64,000 bases of DNA from Betaproteobacteria bacterium (GTDB taxonomy: Bacteria; Pseudomonadota; Gammaproteobacteria; Burkholderiales; Sulfuricellaceae): NCBI GenBank assembly GCA_021373185.1, contig JAJFTF010000024.1, positions 248,001 to 312,000 of the forward strand. The letters are read 5' to 3'. Each line of letters starts with the position of its first letter. Position 1 is the stretch's first letter. A model generated the notes under the pieces. That model had not been told where the DNA came from and made no database searches. It was given only the letters and a program-made list of their open reading frames with translations. Positions 27,009 through 34,091 of this stretch are shown here, piece after piece. The position numbers and the translations under genes were made by a program.

Positions 27009-27425
27009 ATGCACCTGACACGCTATACCGATTATTCACTGCGAGTACTGATCTATCTTGGGAGCCGGCAAGACAAACTTGCCACCATCGGCGAAATCGC
27101 CGCCCACTACGGCATCTCGCGCAACCACCTGATGAAGGTCGTGCACCAGCTCGGCGCCAACGGCTATATCGACACCCTGCGCGGCAAGGGCGGCGGCATC
27201 CGGCTAGCGCGCCCGCCCGAGCAAATCGTGGTGGGCAAAGTGGTGCGCAGCATGGAAGAAAACATGGCCATCGTCGAATGCTTTACCCCCAACACCTGCG
27301 ACTGCATCCTCGCTCCGGCCTGCCTGCTGAAGAATGCGCTGGACGAGGCGACGCAGAGCTTTCTCGCCACCCTCGACCTTTACACCCTGGCCGACCTGGT
27401 CGGCGGGCAGCCCATTGGACTTTGA
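27009..27425 (+). CDS. nsrR: NsrR-like Rrf2-family NO-sensing repressor
   Basis: 138 residues. A winged helix-turn-helix (about residues 25-65, IGEIAAHYGISRNHLMKVV) is followed by a cysteine cluster C91, C97, C99 and C105 suitable for a [4Fe-4S] or [2Fe-2S] cluster. MHLTRYTDYSLRVLIYL and the C-x5-C...C spacing are close to NsrR and distinguish it from IscR. NsrR loses DNA binding when its cluster is nitrosylated and then derepresses NO-detoxification genes, which fits its place at the end of the nor locus. The slyX gene follows at once. Confidence 0.88.
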   Translation: MHLTRYTDYSLRVLIYLGSRQDKLATIGEIAAHYGISRNHLMKVVHQLGANGYIDTLRGKGGGIRLARPPEQIVVGKVVRSMEENMAIVECFTPNTCDCILAPACLLKNALDEATQSFLATLDLYTLADLVGGQPIGL

Positions 27426-27430
27426 ATGCG

Positions 27431-27640
27431 ATGATCGATGACCGCCTGATCGATATCGAGATCAAACTCACCCAGCAGGAAGATGCCGTCGAGGAATTGA
27501 ACAAGGTGATCTGCGAACAGCAGAAAAGGATAGAGCAACTGGAAGCCATCTGCACCGCCCTGATCAACCACGTCAAAGGGCTGTCGGAAGCGGCGGGCGA
27601 AGAGAATCAGGCCCAGAACGAAACACCGCCGCATTATTAA
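27431..27640 (+). CDS. slyX: SlyX family protein
   Basis: 69 residues. It is a coiled-coil protein beginning MIDDRLIDIEIKLTQQEDAVEELN, with a proline-ended tail (ETPPHY) typical of SlyX. The function is unknown. It starts 5 bases after the nsrR stop and is probably co-transcribed. ATG at 27431 was chosen because upstream in-frame sequence is out-of-frame translation of nsrR. Confidence 0.85.
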   Translation: MIDDRLIDIEIKLTQQEDAVEELNKVICEQQKRIEQLEAICTALINHVKGLSEAAGEENQAQNETPPHY

Positions 27641-27718
27641 ACGGCACGTCAACGTGACAAATCCACGCCAACGGTATAATTCAACAACGATCTATTCAAC
27701 GATTCCGGATTCAGAGCA

Positions 27719-28090
27719 ATGACTAAAAAATTGACTGGCATGATTCTGTTACTGGCGCTCACCGCCTGCGATGCCAACCTACCCAAACCGCCCCGGCTGG
27801 AAGGCCAATGGCAGTGCCAGAACAGCCTCTCGCTCGCCTTCAAAGGCCCGAAAAATTACACGCTCACCAGCGCTGCGGGCGAAGAATCAACCGGCGCATA
27901 CAAATTGACCGTGGGGGAAAACAACCAGCACCGCATCGAATGGCATCCGAATCTCGCCGCCAACGACAGCGAAACACCGCCCCCTTCGCTGCCTACCCGC
28001 TTCCGCTACTTCGAAACCGGCAAGCTGGCTCGCCTGCTTTTCTACACCCACGTCGCCGATGAATCCATCCCCTGCGAGCGCAGGCTCTGA
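27719..28090 (+). CDS. Small lipoprotein of unknown function
   Basis: 123 residues. The N-terminus MTKKLTGMILLLALTACDAN carries a lipobox (LTAC, Cys about residue 17), so the mature protein would be lipid-anchored, likely in the outer membrane. The remainder includes LEGQWQCQNSLSLAF and GAYKLTVGENNQHRIEW, suggesting a small beta-rich domain. No family was recognised. It lies between slyX and the toxin-antitoxin pair. Confidence 0.75.
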   Translation: MTKKLTGMILLLALTACDANLPKPPRLEGQWQCQNSLSLAFKGPKNYTLTSAAGEESTGAYKLTVGENNQHRIEWHPNLAANDSETPPPSLPTRFRYFETGKLARLLFYTHVADESIPCERRL

Positions 28091-28104
28091 TGTTCCGGGT
28101 TACC

Positions 28105-28425
28105 CTATTTGTCGCTTTCAAGCAGGGGTAGCGCACCCTCGGCTTGGCCTTTTGACCGCTTCAAATCACGGTAGAAATTCTCATGTGGGCCAACCGCCAA
28201 AAGCACCCGTTTGCATTCATCCCACTGGTAAGCCAGTAAAAATTGCTGATTGACGCAATCGAACTTGTAGACAAAGACGCCGGAGAGATCGCCTTTCTTT
28301 TCCTCGCCCATAGTCGGATCAGCGATCACAATTCGAATAGCCGCATGGATGGCATTGCGCTGGTTTGCGTGTAGTTTCTTGTAGGCACGCTTGAACGCTG
28401 GCTTTTGTTCAAGCGAGATACTCAT
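28105..28425 (-). CDS. RelE/ParE-superfamily toxin
   Basis: 106 residues. The sequence pattern EQKPAFKRAYKKLHANQRNA, then YKFDCVNQQFLLAYQW and VLLAVGPHENFYRDLKR, is that of RelE/ParE toxins, probably ribosome-dependent mRNA interferases. The start overlaps the antitoxin stop (ATGA in reverse), the usual antitoxin-first arrangement. The C-terminal tail after FYRDLKR (about 17 residues) is longer than usual. Confidence 0.85.
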   Translation of the reverse strand: MSISLEQKPAFKRAYKKLHANQRNAIHAAIRIVIADPTMGEEKKGDLSGVFVYKFDCVNQQFLLAYQWDECKRVLLAVGPHENFYRDLKRSKGQAEGALPLLESDK

Positions 28426-28634
28426 GCTTCCGGCAGTTCGAAAGGCTCGGATTCCTCATCCATGGCAACCAGCACATCGCGAACGAATTCGACAGATAAA
28501 TCCGGATTATCCAGCGCCGCACGTCCTACCTTGGCCCAATAGGCAACCTGCTGCGGGATCGAGCGCATCTCGGCATTGGCCCGAACCTTGGCTGTCTGAT
28601 AAAGCGCATCGTCAATACGAATGGAAACGCTCAT
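28422..28634 (-). CDS. ParD-like antitoxin
   Basis: 70 residues. It begins MSVSIRIDDALYQTAKVRA, with a ribbon-helix-helix-type N-terminus (ParD-like family) and an acidic C-terminal toxin-binding tail (MDEESEPFELPEA). ATG at 28634 follows an AGGGGTGG ribosome site. An upstream in-frame start at 28733 would add an unrelated hydrophobic stretch. It would bind and neutralise the RelE-like toxin encoded directly downstream and repress its own promoter. Confidence 0.82.
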   Translation of the reverse strand: MSVSIRIDDALYQTAKVRANAEMRSIPQQVAYWAKVGRAALDNPDLSVEFVRDVLVAMDEESEPFELPEA

Positions 28635-28866
28635 TTTTGCCACCCCTGTAGTTAATTGCCACAATTGTAGCGTAGTCGAATACAAGAAAAACCACAAGTC
28701 TGCCTCACGACTGACAATTGACGGACGCTTCATAGCATCGACCAGAAAACCGTAATTTTTCCCTGCTGTTCCGGGGTTAGGCTTTTAATTTGAACCCGAC
28801 CCCTTTAATCCATTAGCCAGTACGGCTTTATTGCACAGTGTCCGATTGAGTGTAAGTTTAGTTGAA

Positions 28867-29592
28867 CTAGTCAATCTTGACCTTTCCCGAGCCGCCGCAG
28901 GCTGGATGCAATATTCTGCGATTGGCCTCGTCGATACCACGGTCAAGATTTAGAGTGAAGCCAGGGGGGCCGAAGCTCATTAAGAAGCGGCCTTCACCTT
29001 GTTTTGCGTTCTTTGTTTTTCGGATGTCGAAAGCTTTGTATCGTTCAGCGAGTTGATCTCGAACCTCAGACTGCTGCTCATCAGAAATTGCAGCCGGGAA
29101 GCTACGTGTAATTTTAACCACTCTCCATTGCTGCTTCGACGTATCGGCTTGGTTCGGTATCAATGCGATAGTGACGCGGGTTGGGTTTCCAACCTGCGTG
29201 GTGTAAGCACCAATAAGTTCGCCCTTTGGGCCACTAAATGGGTTTGTAGAACAGACCGCAGCAACACGAGCAAGTATTGACAAGGTGCTCCCATCAAAGG
29301 AATTCTCATACAAATATGGCGCAGCTTGCATGACATCGCCGCGGAACTGAGACTGCACCATTTTTAATTCCTCTGGTCGCAATTTCCGTGTCGAGGTGAG
29401 GTGCGGAGCGCGTCCAATCGGTAGGTCTGGGTTTTGGGCTCGGCTCCATTGTATTTTTCCGAGTTCGCCAAGGCCGTCTCCAAGGCAGACTTCTGCCACG
29501 CAGGGGAGACCGTTCTTCTCGAACTCAGCGGCTATACATACGGATGGTATTGCTATGGCAGAGATGGCAATTAGAACAGCCCTTAATGACAT
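28867..29592 (-). CDS. Orphan exported protein of unknown function
   Basis: 241 residues. A Sec signal peptide (about residues 1-22, MSLRAVLIAISAIAIPSVCIAA) is followed by a domain with several Cys (CVAEVCLGDGLGELGKI, AAVCSTNPFSG, HPACGGSG). No family was recognised. Base composition is lower in GC than its neighbours. It sits with the toxin-antitoxin pair between the nor and nnrS regions, so recent acquisition is plausible. There is no operon partner. Confidence 0.65.
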   Translation of the reverse strand: MSLRAVLIAISAIAIPSVCIAAEFEKNGLPCVAEVCLGDGLGELGKIQWSRAQNPDLPIGRAPHLTSTRKLRPEELKMVQSQFRGDVMQAAPYLYENSFDGSTLSILARVAAVCSTNPFSGPKGELIGAYTTQVGNPTRVTIALIPNQADTSKQQWRVVKITRSFPAAISDEQQSEVRDQLAERYKAFDIRKTKNAKQGEGRFLMSFGPPGFTLNLDRGIDEANRRILHPACGGSGKVKID

Positions 29593-29752
29593 AATAGGTT
29601 TCTCCCTTGATTGGACTCAGGCATACGTGATCTTAAAGAGGTATAACGCAGAGTCGGCTCCAATAAAATACCTATCGTCTTAATTCGGGTTGAATTATAA
29701 ACAAGTCACTGACTTTAAACTCAATTTAAAACCAAGACAACCGAATATTTAT

Positions 29753-29767
29753 CCGGCATTTTGCCGG
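29753..29767. terminator. Short hairpin downstream of nnrS
   Basis: CCGGCA/TGCCGG stem with a 3-base loop, 21 bases after the nnrS stop (minus strand). There is no clear T-run in that direction, so terminator activity is uncertain. The stretch to 29593 is AT-rich and shows nothing else. Confidence 0.3.
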
Positions 29768-29787
29768 CTTTTAACACCATACTATGC

Positions 29788-31014
29788 CTATCCCGGCTGC
29801 CCATCCGACCGTGGCCGCCAGAACTTCGGCGCATATTTGACGAACCAGGGCACATAACACGCCAGCCAGATCGCCGCCGCCAGCAGGTAGAAATGCCCCG
29901 CCACGCCGCCGGCCAGCGGCAAATCGCCGCCGATACGCGCCAGCGTGGCGAACTGGAACCCCAGGAACAACCCCCAGGTAACGCCATCCGCCTTGAGCTC
30001 GCCGCCGGAGTGGCCGAGCGTAACGCGCGAGGCCATGCCCAGCACCATCGAGGCGAACAGGCCAACCGTCAAGGCGTGAAGCGGTGCAAAACCGAGAATC
30101 GGGTGATCCATCAGCAGCGCCAGGCTCTGCACCGCATACAGCGCCAGTGCAACGGAAAGCCAGGCGAAGGCGATTTGCAGCACCGCCAGCAAGCGCACTT
30201 CAAGGCTGCGGCGCAACTGCCAGTGCCAGCTCAGGTAGAGCGTCTGCGCCAGCAGGGGCAGGTCGAACAGCCACAGCCAGATGTTGCCGCCAAATATCTC
30301 CAGCACGCCATGTCCGCAACTGCACACCAGCATCACCCACAAGGCATTCTGCGGACGGACAATGCGGTAGTTGTCCAACACCCGGCTGGAGAAAAACGGG
30401 ATCATGCGATGGGCGACGGTAAAGAAAATCGGCAGCAGGAAAAACCAGATCCCGGCCTTGAAAGCGAACACCACGAACAGCGCATTGCCGGTGATCAGCC
30501 ACCACAGGTAAGCCAGCATGCCGAGCCAGCCCGCCGTCAGGGCGGCGCTGGTGATTTTCGGGTGCAGCTTGTCGGGGTGGCGCGAGGTGATCAGCACGTG
30601 GAACAAGGCGTAAAGTGCGATGCCCCAACCGCCCAGCATCAGTGCGACTCCGGCGATCAGCAGCGGCTTGCCCGCCAGCAGGCCGAGGTAATACAGCAGC
30701 ACGCCAGCCGCCGACAGCAAGAAGGCTGGCACATAATGGCGCGGCGGCACTTTTTCGCCGTTCATCCAACTAGGGTAAGTGGTCATCAGGAAGCCGAAGA
30801 TGAAGAACGGGAAGAAGCCGTAAATCATCAGGAATCCGTGCGCCCAGGTCGCGGGAACTTCCCAGGCAGGGAGCTGCCACACAGAGGTGTAGCGGCCCAG
30901 CAATTCGACCAGCCACCAGGCGATCACAGCCACGCCCTGCGTGGCGCCGGCGAGGAACATCATGCGGTGCGGCGCGGCGGAGAATGCGCGCCAGGTAGCG
31001 GAAAATTGGGGCAT
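29788..31014 (-). CDS. nnrS: NnrS family haem-copper membrane protein
   Basis: 408 residues with about 12 membrane helices. Family signatures are WAHGFLMIYGFFPFFIFGFL near the N-terminus, VFAFKAGIWFFLLPIFFTVAHRMIPFF in the middle and LHALTVGLFASMVLGMASRVTLGHSG near the end. NnrS proteins contain haem and copper and lessen nitrosative stress; they are expressed with nir/nor regulons. It is divergent from the first kinase gene with a 176-base gap that shows no FNR-type palindrome. Confidence 0.92.
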   Translation of the reverse strand: MPQFSATWRAFSAAPHRMMFLAGATQGVAVIAWWLVELLGRYTSVWQLPAWEVPATWAHGFLMIYGFFPFFIFGFLMTTYPSWMNGEKVPPRHYVPAFLLSAAGVLLYYLGLLAGKPLLIAGVALMLGGWGIALYALFHVLITSRHPDKLHPKITSAALTAGWLGMLAYLWWLITGNALFVVFAFKAGIWFFLLPIFFTVAHRMIPFFSSRVLDNYRIVRPQNALWVMLVCSCGHGVLEIFGGNIWLWLFDLPLLAQTLYLSWHWQLRRSLEVRLLAVLQIAFAWLSVALALYAVQSLALLMDHPILGFAPLHALTVGLFASMVLGMASRVTLGHSGGELKADGVTWGLFLGFQFATLARIGGDLPLAGGVAGHFYLLAAAIWLACYVPWFVKYAPKFWRPRSDGQPG

Positions 31015-31190
31015 ATGGCGAACCTGAATCTACTGTCGAAGCGTTATTTTAACCCGGTTCGCCCTGCCGGCTGCGCCAGACTATTAACTTTCTGTAATAT
31101 CTATTGCACAATGGCGCTATATTCAAGCGCGGCTCAGGCATATATCGCCTTCACCGGCACCAGACAGCGAGCGCCTTCAGAAAAGAACAC

Positions 31191-33590
31191 GTGAATCAAA
31201 CCATAAAAAACATCGGTCGCTTCGAGATCATCCGGATTCTGGGCCGGGGCGCGCAAAGCGTGGTCTATCTGGCCTTCGACCCGAACCTGCAACGCCAGGT
31301 GGCGATCAAGACCCTGCATTTTTCCGGGGTGGCAAACCGGGAGGACAAGGTTCAGGCCCTGATTCAGGAATCGCGCACCGTCAGCCAGTTGCGCCATCCC
31401 AACATCGTTCCGATTTTCGAGGCCGGGGAACACGAAGGCGACCCCTACCTGGTATTCGAATATGTCGAAGGCCAGACCCTGGCCGAATTGCTGCGCGAGC
31501 AGGGAGCGCTGCGCGCCAGCGAGGCGGTTGAGATCATGATCGCCGTGCTGGAAGCCACCGCCCATGCGCACCGCAACGGCATCATCCACCGCGACCTGAA
31601 GCCCTCCAACATCCTGATCGGCCCGGAAGGCACCCCGCGAGTGATGGATTTCGGCATTGCCGCCCGCATCTCCGACGACCCGGAGGAAGATTCAGGACTG
31701 ACCGGCACGCCGGCCTACATGGCGCCGGAATACATCCAGTCGAAAACCGTCAGCGAGAAAACCGACATTTTCGCCGCCGGCCTGATCCTCTGCGAAATCG
31801 TCGCCGGTCGCAAGGCGGTGCCGGGCAAGGACATCTACCAGATCATGCACCACATCGCGTCGGAGGCGATTGAACTGCCCCCCGGCAGCGAAACCGCCAT
31901 CGACGAAAAGTTGGGCGATATCATCCTCAAAGCGCTGGCGCGCGACCCGCTCGACCGCTATGCCAGCGCCCAGGAAATGCGCGATGCACTGCACGCCTAC
32001 CTGATGGCCGGCGACCAGGAAGCGCATCCAAACCCTTCCGAGAAAGCGACGCAAAGCACGCTGGAATTTCTGGTGCGGCGGATGCGCCACAAGAGTGATT
32101 TCCCCGCGCTGTCGGAATCGGTCAGCGCCATCAACCGCATCGCCGCCTCTGAAACGGAAAGCATCAATAAACTTTCCAACTTGATCCTGAGGGATTTCGC
32201 GCTCACCTACAAAATCCTGAAAATGGTCAACACCGCCTTCTACAAATCGTATGGCGGCGGCACCATCAGCACCATTTCGCGCGCCGTGATCATTCTCGGT
32301 TTCGATGCGGTGCGCAACATCGCCATCACCCTGATTTTGTTCGAGCACCTGCAGAACAAATCCCATGCGGCGCAGTTGAAGGATGAATTCCTCCGCAACC
32401 TGTTCAGCGCCATCCTGGCCCGAAATATCGCCGCCCGGCAAGGCGAGAAAGACCCGGAAGAGGTTTTCGTCTGCGCCTTGTTTCACAATCTGGGACGGTT
32501 GCTGTCGATGTTCTATTTCCCGGAAGAGGCGAACGCCGTGATCAAGATCATGGCGCAGAAGGAATGCAGCGAAGATGTCGCATCCGCCCAGGTGCTGGAC
32601 ATTTCCTATGAAGAGATGGGCATTGGCATCGCCAGGATGTGGGGGTTCCCGGAACAGATATCCAACAGCATGCGCAAGCTGACATCCGATATTGTTCGCG
32701 CCCCCAAAACCGCCATGGACAAGCTGCGCATCATCGCCGGGTTCTCCAGCGAATTATGCGACAGCATCGCCCGCACCCCGCTCAGCGACAAAAACAAAGC
32801 GGTCAGGAAAATCACCGCACACTTCGGCGACCATATGCCGATTGCGGAAAAACACCTGCACCCGGTGCTGGAAAAATCTCTCGACGAAATCACCCAGTAC
32901 GCCAGCACCGTCCGAACGAGTTTGCAGCAGAGCCAGTTCGGCAAGCAAGTCGCGCTCTGGGTCGGGCGGGATGTCAGGACGGAAGTCGAAACGGCGCCGC
33001 TGGACGACATCACGGAAGGCGTAGTACTGGCCCAGGCAACCCTGCTGGAGCCGGCGGAAAGCAGGCCGAACGCCGACGATGCGCGGGCCATTCTCACAGC
33101 CGGCATTCAGGATATCAGCAATTCGCTGGTGGACAACTGTTCGCTCAACGACATCCTGCGCATGATCCTGGAAACCATGTATCGGAGCATGGGGTTCCAG
33201 CATGTCCTGTTGTGCATCAAGGACGGCAAACAGAACGTCATGCAGGGACGCTTCGGCTTCGGCGCGGACATCAACCCGATGGCAAAGAATTTCAAGTTTC
33301 CGCTGAGCTACTCGGCGGACGTGTTCCACGCCGCCATCTCCAAAGGCGTGGACATCCTGATTTCCGATATCAACGACCCGAAAATCAAGCCGCACATTCC
33401 GGACTGGTATCGCAAGACCATTGCATCCCAGACTTTTTTGCTGTTCCCGCTCAACATCAAGAACGTGCCGGTGGCCCTGATCTACGCCGACAAGGAACGC
33501 GCTGGCGATATCGTCATGCCCGAAAATGAATTGAGCCTGCTGAGAACCCTGCGCAACCAGGCTATTCTGGCAATCCGGCAGTCACTCTGA
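31191..33590 (+). CDS. Ser/Thr protein kinase-HDOD-GAF protein, copy 1
   Basis: 799 residues. The Hanks-type kinase domain (about 10-275) has a Gly loop LGRGAQSVVYLA, K40 in VAIKTL, H133-R-D135 in HRDLKPSN, D153-F-G and APE, so it looks catalytically complete. A HDOD domain follows (about 300-500; DFPALSESVSAINRI, FYKSYGGGTISTISRAVIILG). A GAF-like sensor domain is at the C-terminus (about 635-799; SLNDILRMILETMYRSMGF). GTG at 31191 gives MNQTIKNIGRFEII, which aligns with the start of the paralogue at 34092. The role is unknown; HDOD proteins often control signalling or motility, and the GAF suggests a small-ligand or redox input. Confidence 0.88.
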   Translation: MNQTIKNIGRFEIIRILGRGAQSVVYLAFDPNLQRQVAIKTLHFSGVANREDKVQALIQESRTVSQLRHPNIVPIFEAGEHEGDPYLVFEYVEGQTLAELLREQGALRASEAVEIMIAVLEATAHAHRNGIIHRDLKPSNILIGPEGTPRVMDFGIAARISDDPEEDSGLTGTPAYMAPEYIQSKTVSEKTDIFAAGLILCEIVAGRKAVPGKDIYQIMHHIASEAIELPPGSETAIDEKLGDIILKALARDPLDRYASAQEMRDALHAYLMAGDQEAHPNPSEKATQSTLEFLVRRMRHKSDFPALSESVSAINRIAASETESINKLSNLILRDFALTYKILKMVNTAFYKSYGGGTISTISRAVIILGFDAVRNIAITLILFEHLQNKSHAAQLKDEFLRNLFSAILARNIAARQGEKDPEEVFVCALFHNLGRLLSMFYFPEEANAVIKIMAQKECSEDVASAQVLDISYEEMGIGIARMWGFPEQISNSMRKLTSDIVRAPKTAMDKLRIIAGFSSELCDSIARTPLSDKNKAVRKITAHFGDHMPIAEKHLHPVLEKSLDEITQYASTVRTSLQQSQFGKQVALWVGRDVRTEVETAPLDDITEGVVLAQATLLEPAESRPNADDARAILTAGIQDISNSLVDNCSLNDILRMILETMYRSMGFQHVLLCIKDGKQNVMQGRFGFGADINPMAKNFKFPLSYSADVFHAAISKGVDILISDINDPKIKPHIPDWYRKTIASQTFLLFPLNIKNVPVALIYADKERAGDIVMPENELSLLRTLRNQAILAIRQSL

Positions 33591-33611
33591 GAACCGGGAG
33601 GATATCTTCTC

Positions 33612-34010
33612 ATGATGGAATATATATTTTTCGATGAAACGTTATGCGCCCGCTTTATCGAATTCGCACACCGACTCGATGTGCCCTGCCAGCAGAAACA
33701 GGACGACATGGGCATCACCGTGGCCGTGCCGGAGGATCTGGATGACAGCGTGGCCAATAGCCTGGAAACTCATTACGACCTGTTGCTGGAAGAGCAGGCC
33801 GAGCTGACGGACGAAACCGAACCCGACCAGAAGCATGCAGCGGCAATCTGTATCAACCTTGCCGACGGGCGCCCCTGTACCATCCGCATCGAACCGGCCA
33901 TAATGGGACGACTGATGGGTTGCCTGAGCATCGAGGAAATTCATGCGCTCGCAACCACCATCGCTCGCAACGTGGAAAACCCGAACGACAAGCCGCTATG
34001 CCACACCTGA
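33612..34010 (+). CDS. Small acidic protein between the two kinases, unknown function
   Basis: 132 residues, acidic, no signal peptide or membrane span. It has IFFDETLCARFIEFAHRLDV and EEQAELTDETEPDQKHAAA, then a GRPCTIRIEPAIMGRLMGCLS segment. A GGGAGG ribosome site lies about 10 bases before the ATG at 33612. No family was recognised. Being sandwiched between two nearly identical kinase genes, it may be a substrate or regulator of them; this is inference from position only. Confidence 0.7.
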   Translation: MMEYIFFDETLCARFIEFAHRLDVPCQQKQDDMGITVAVPEDLDDSVANSLETHYDLLLEEQAELTDETEPDQKHAAAICINLADGRPCTIRIEPAIMGRLMGCLSIEEIHALATTIARNVENPNDKPLCHT

Positions 34011-34091
34011 CCGGTTTCACGCTTGTTTCGGCGGCTTGCAAGATAGCGTATTTTAGAAAATCACCTGGCAAGAATATCGTTCAAAAAACAT

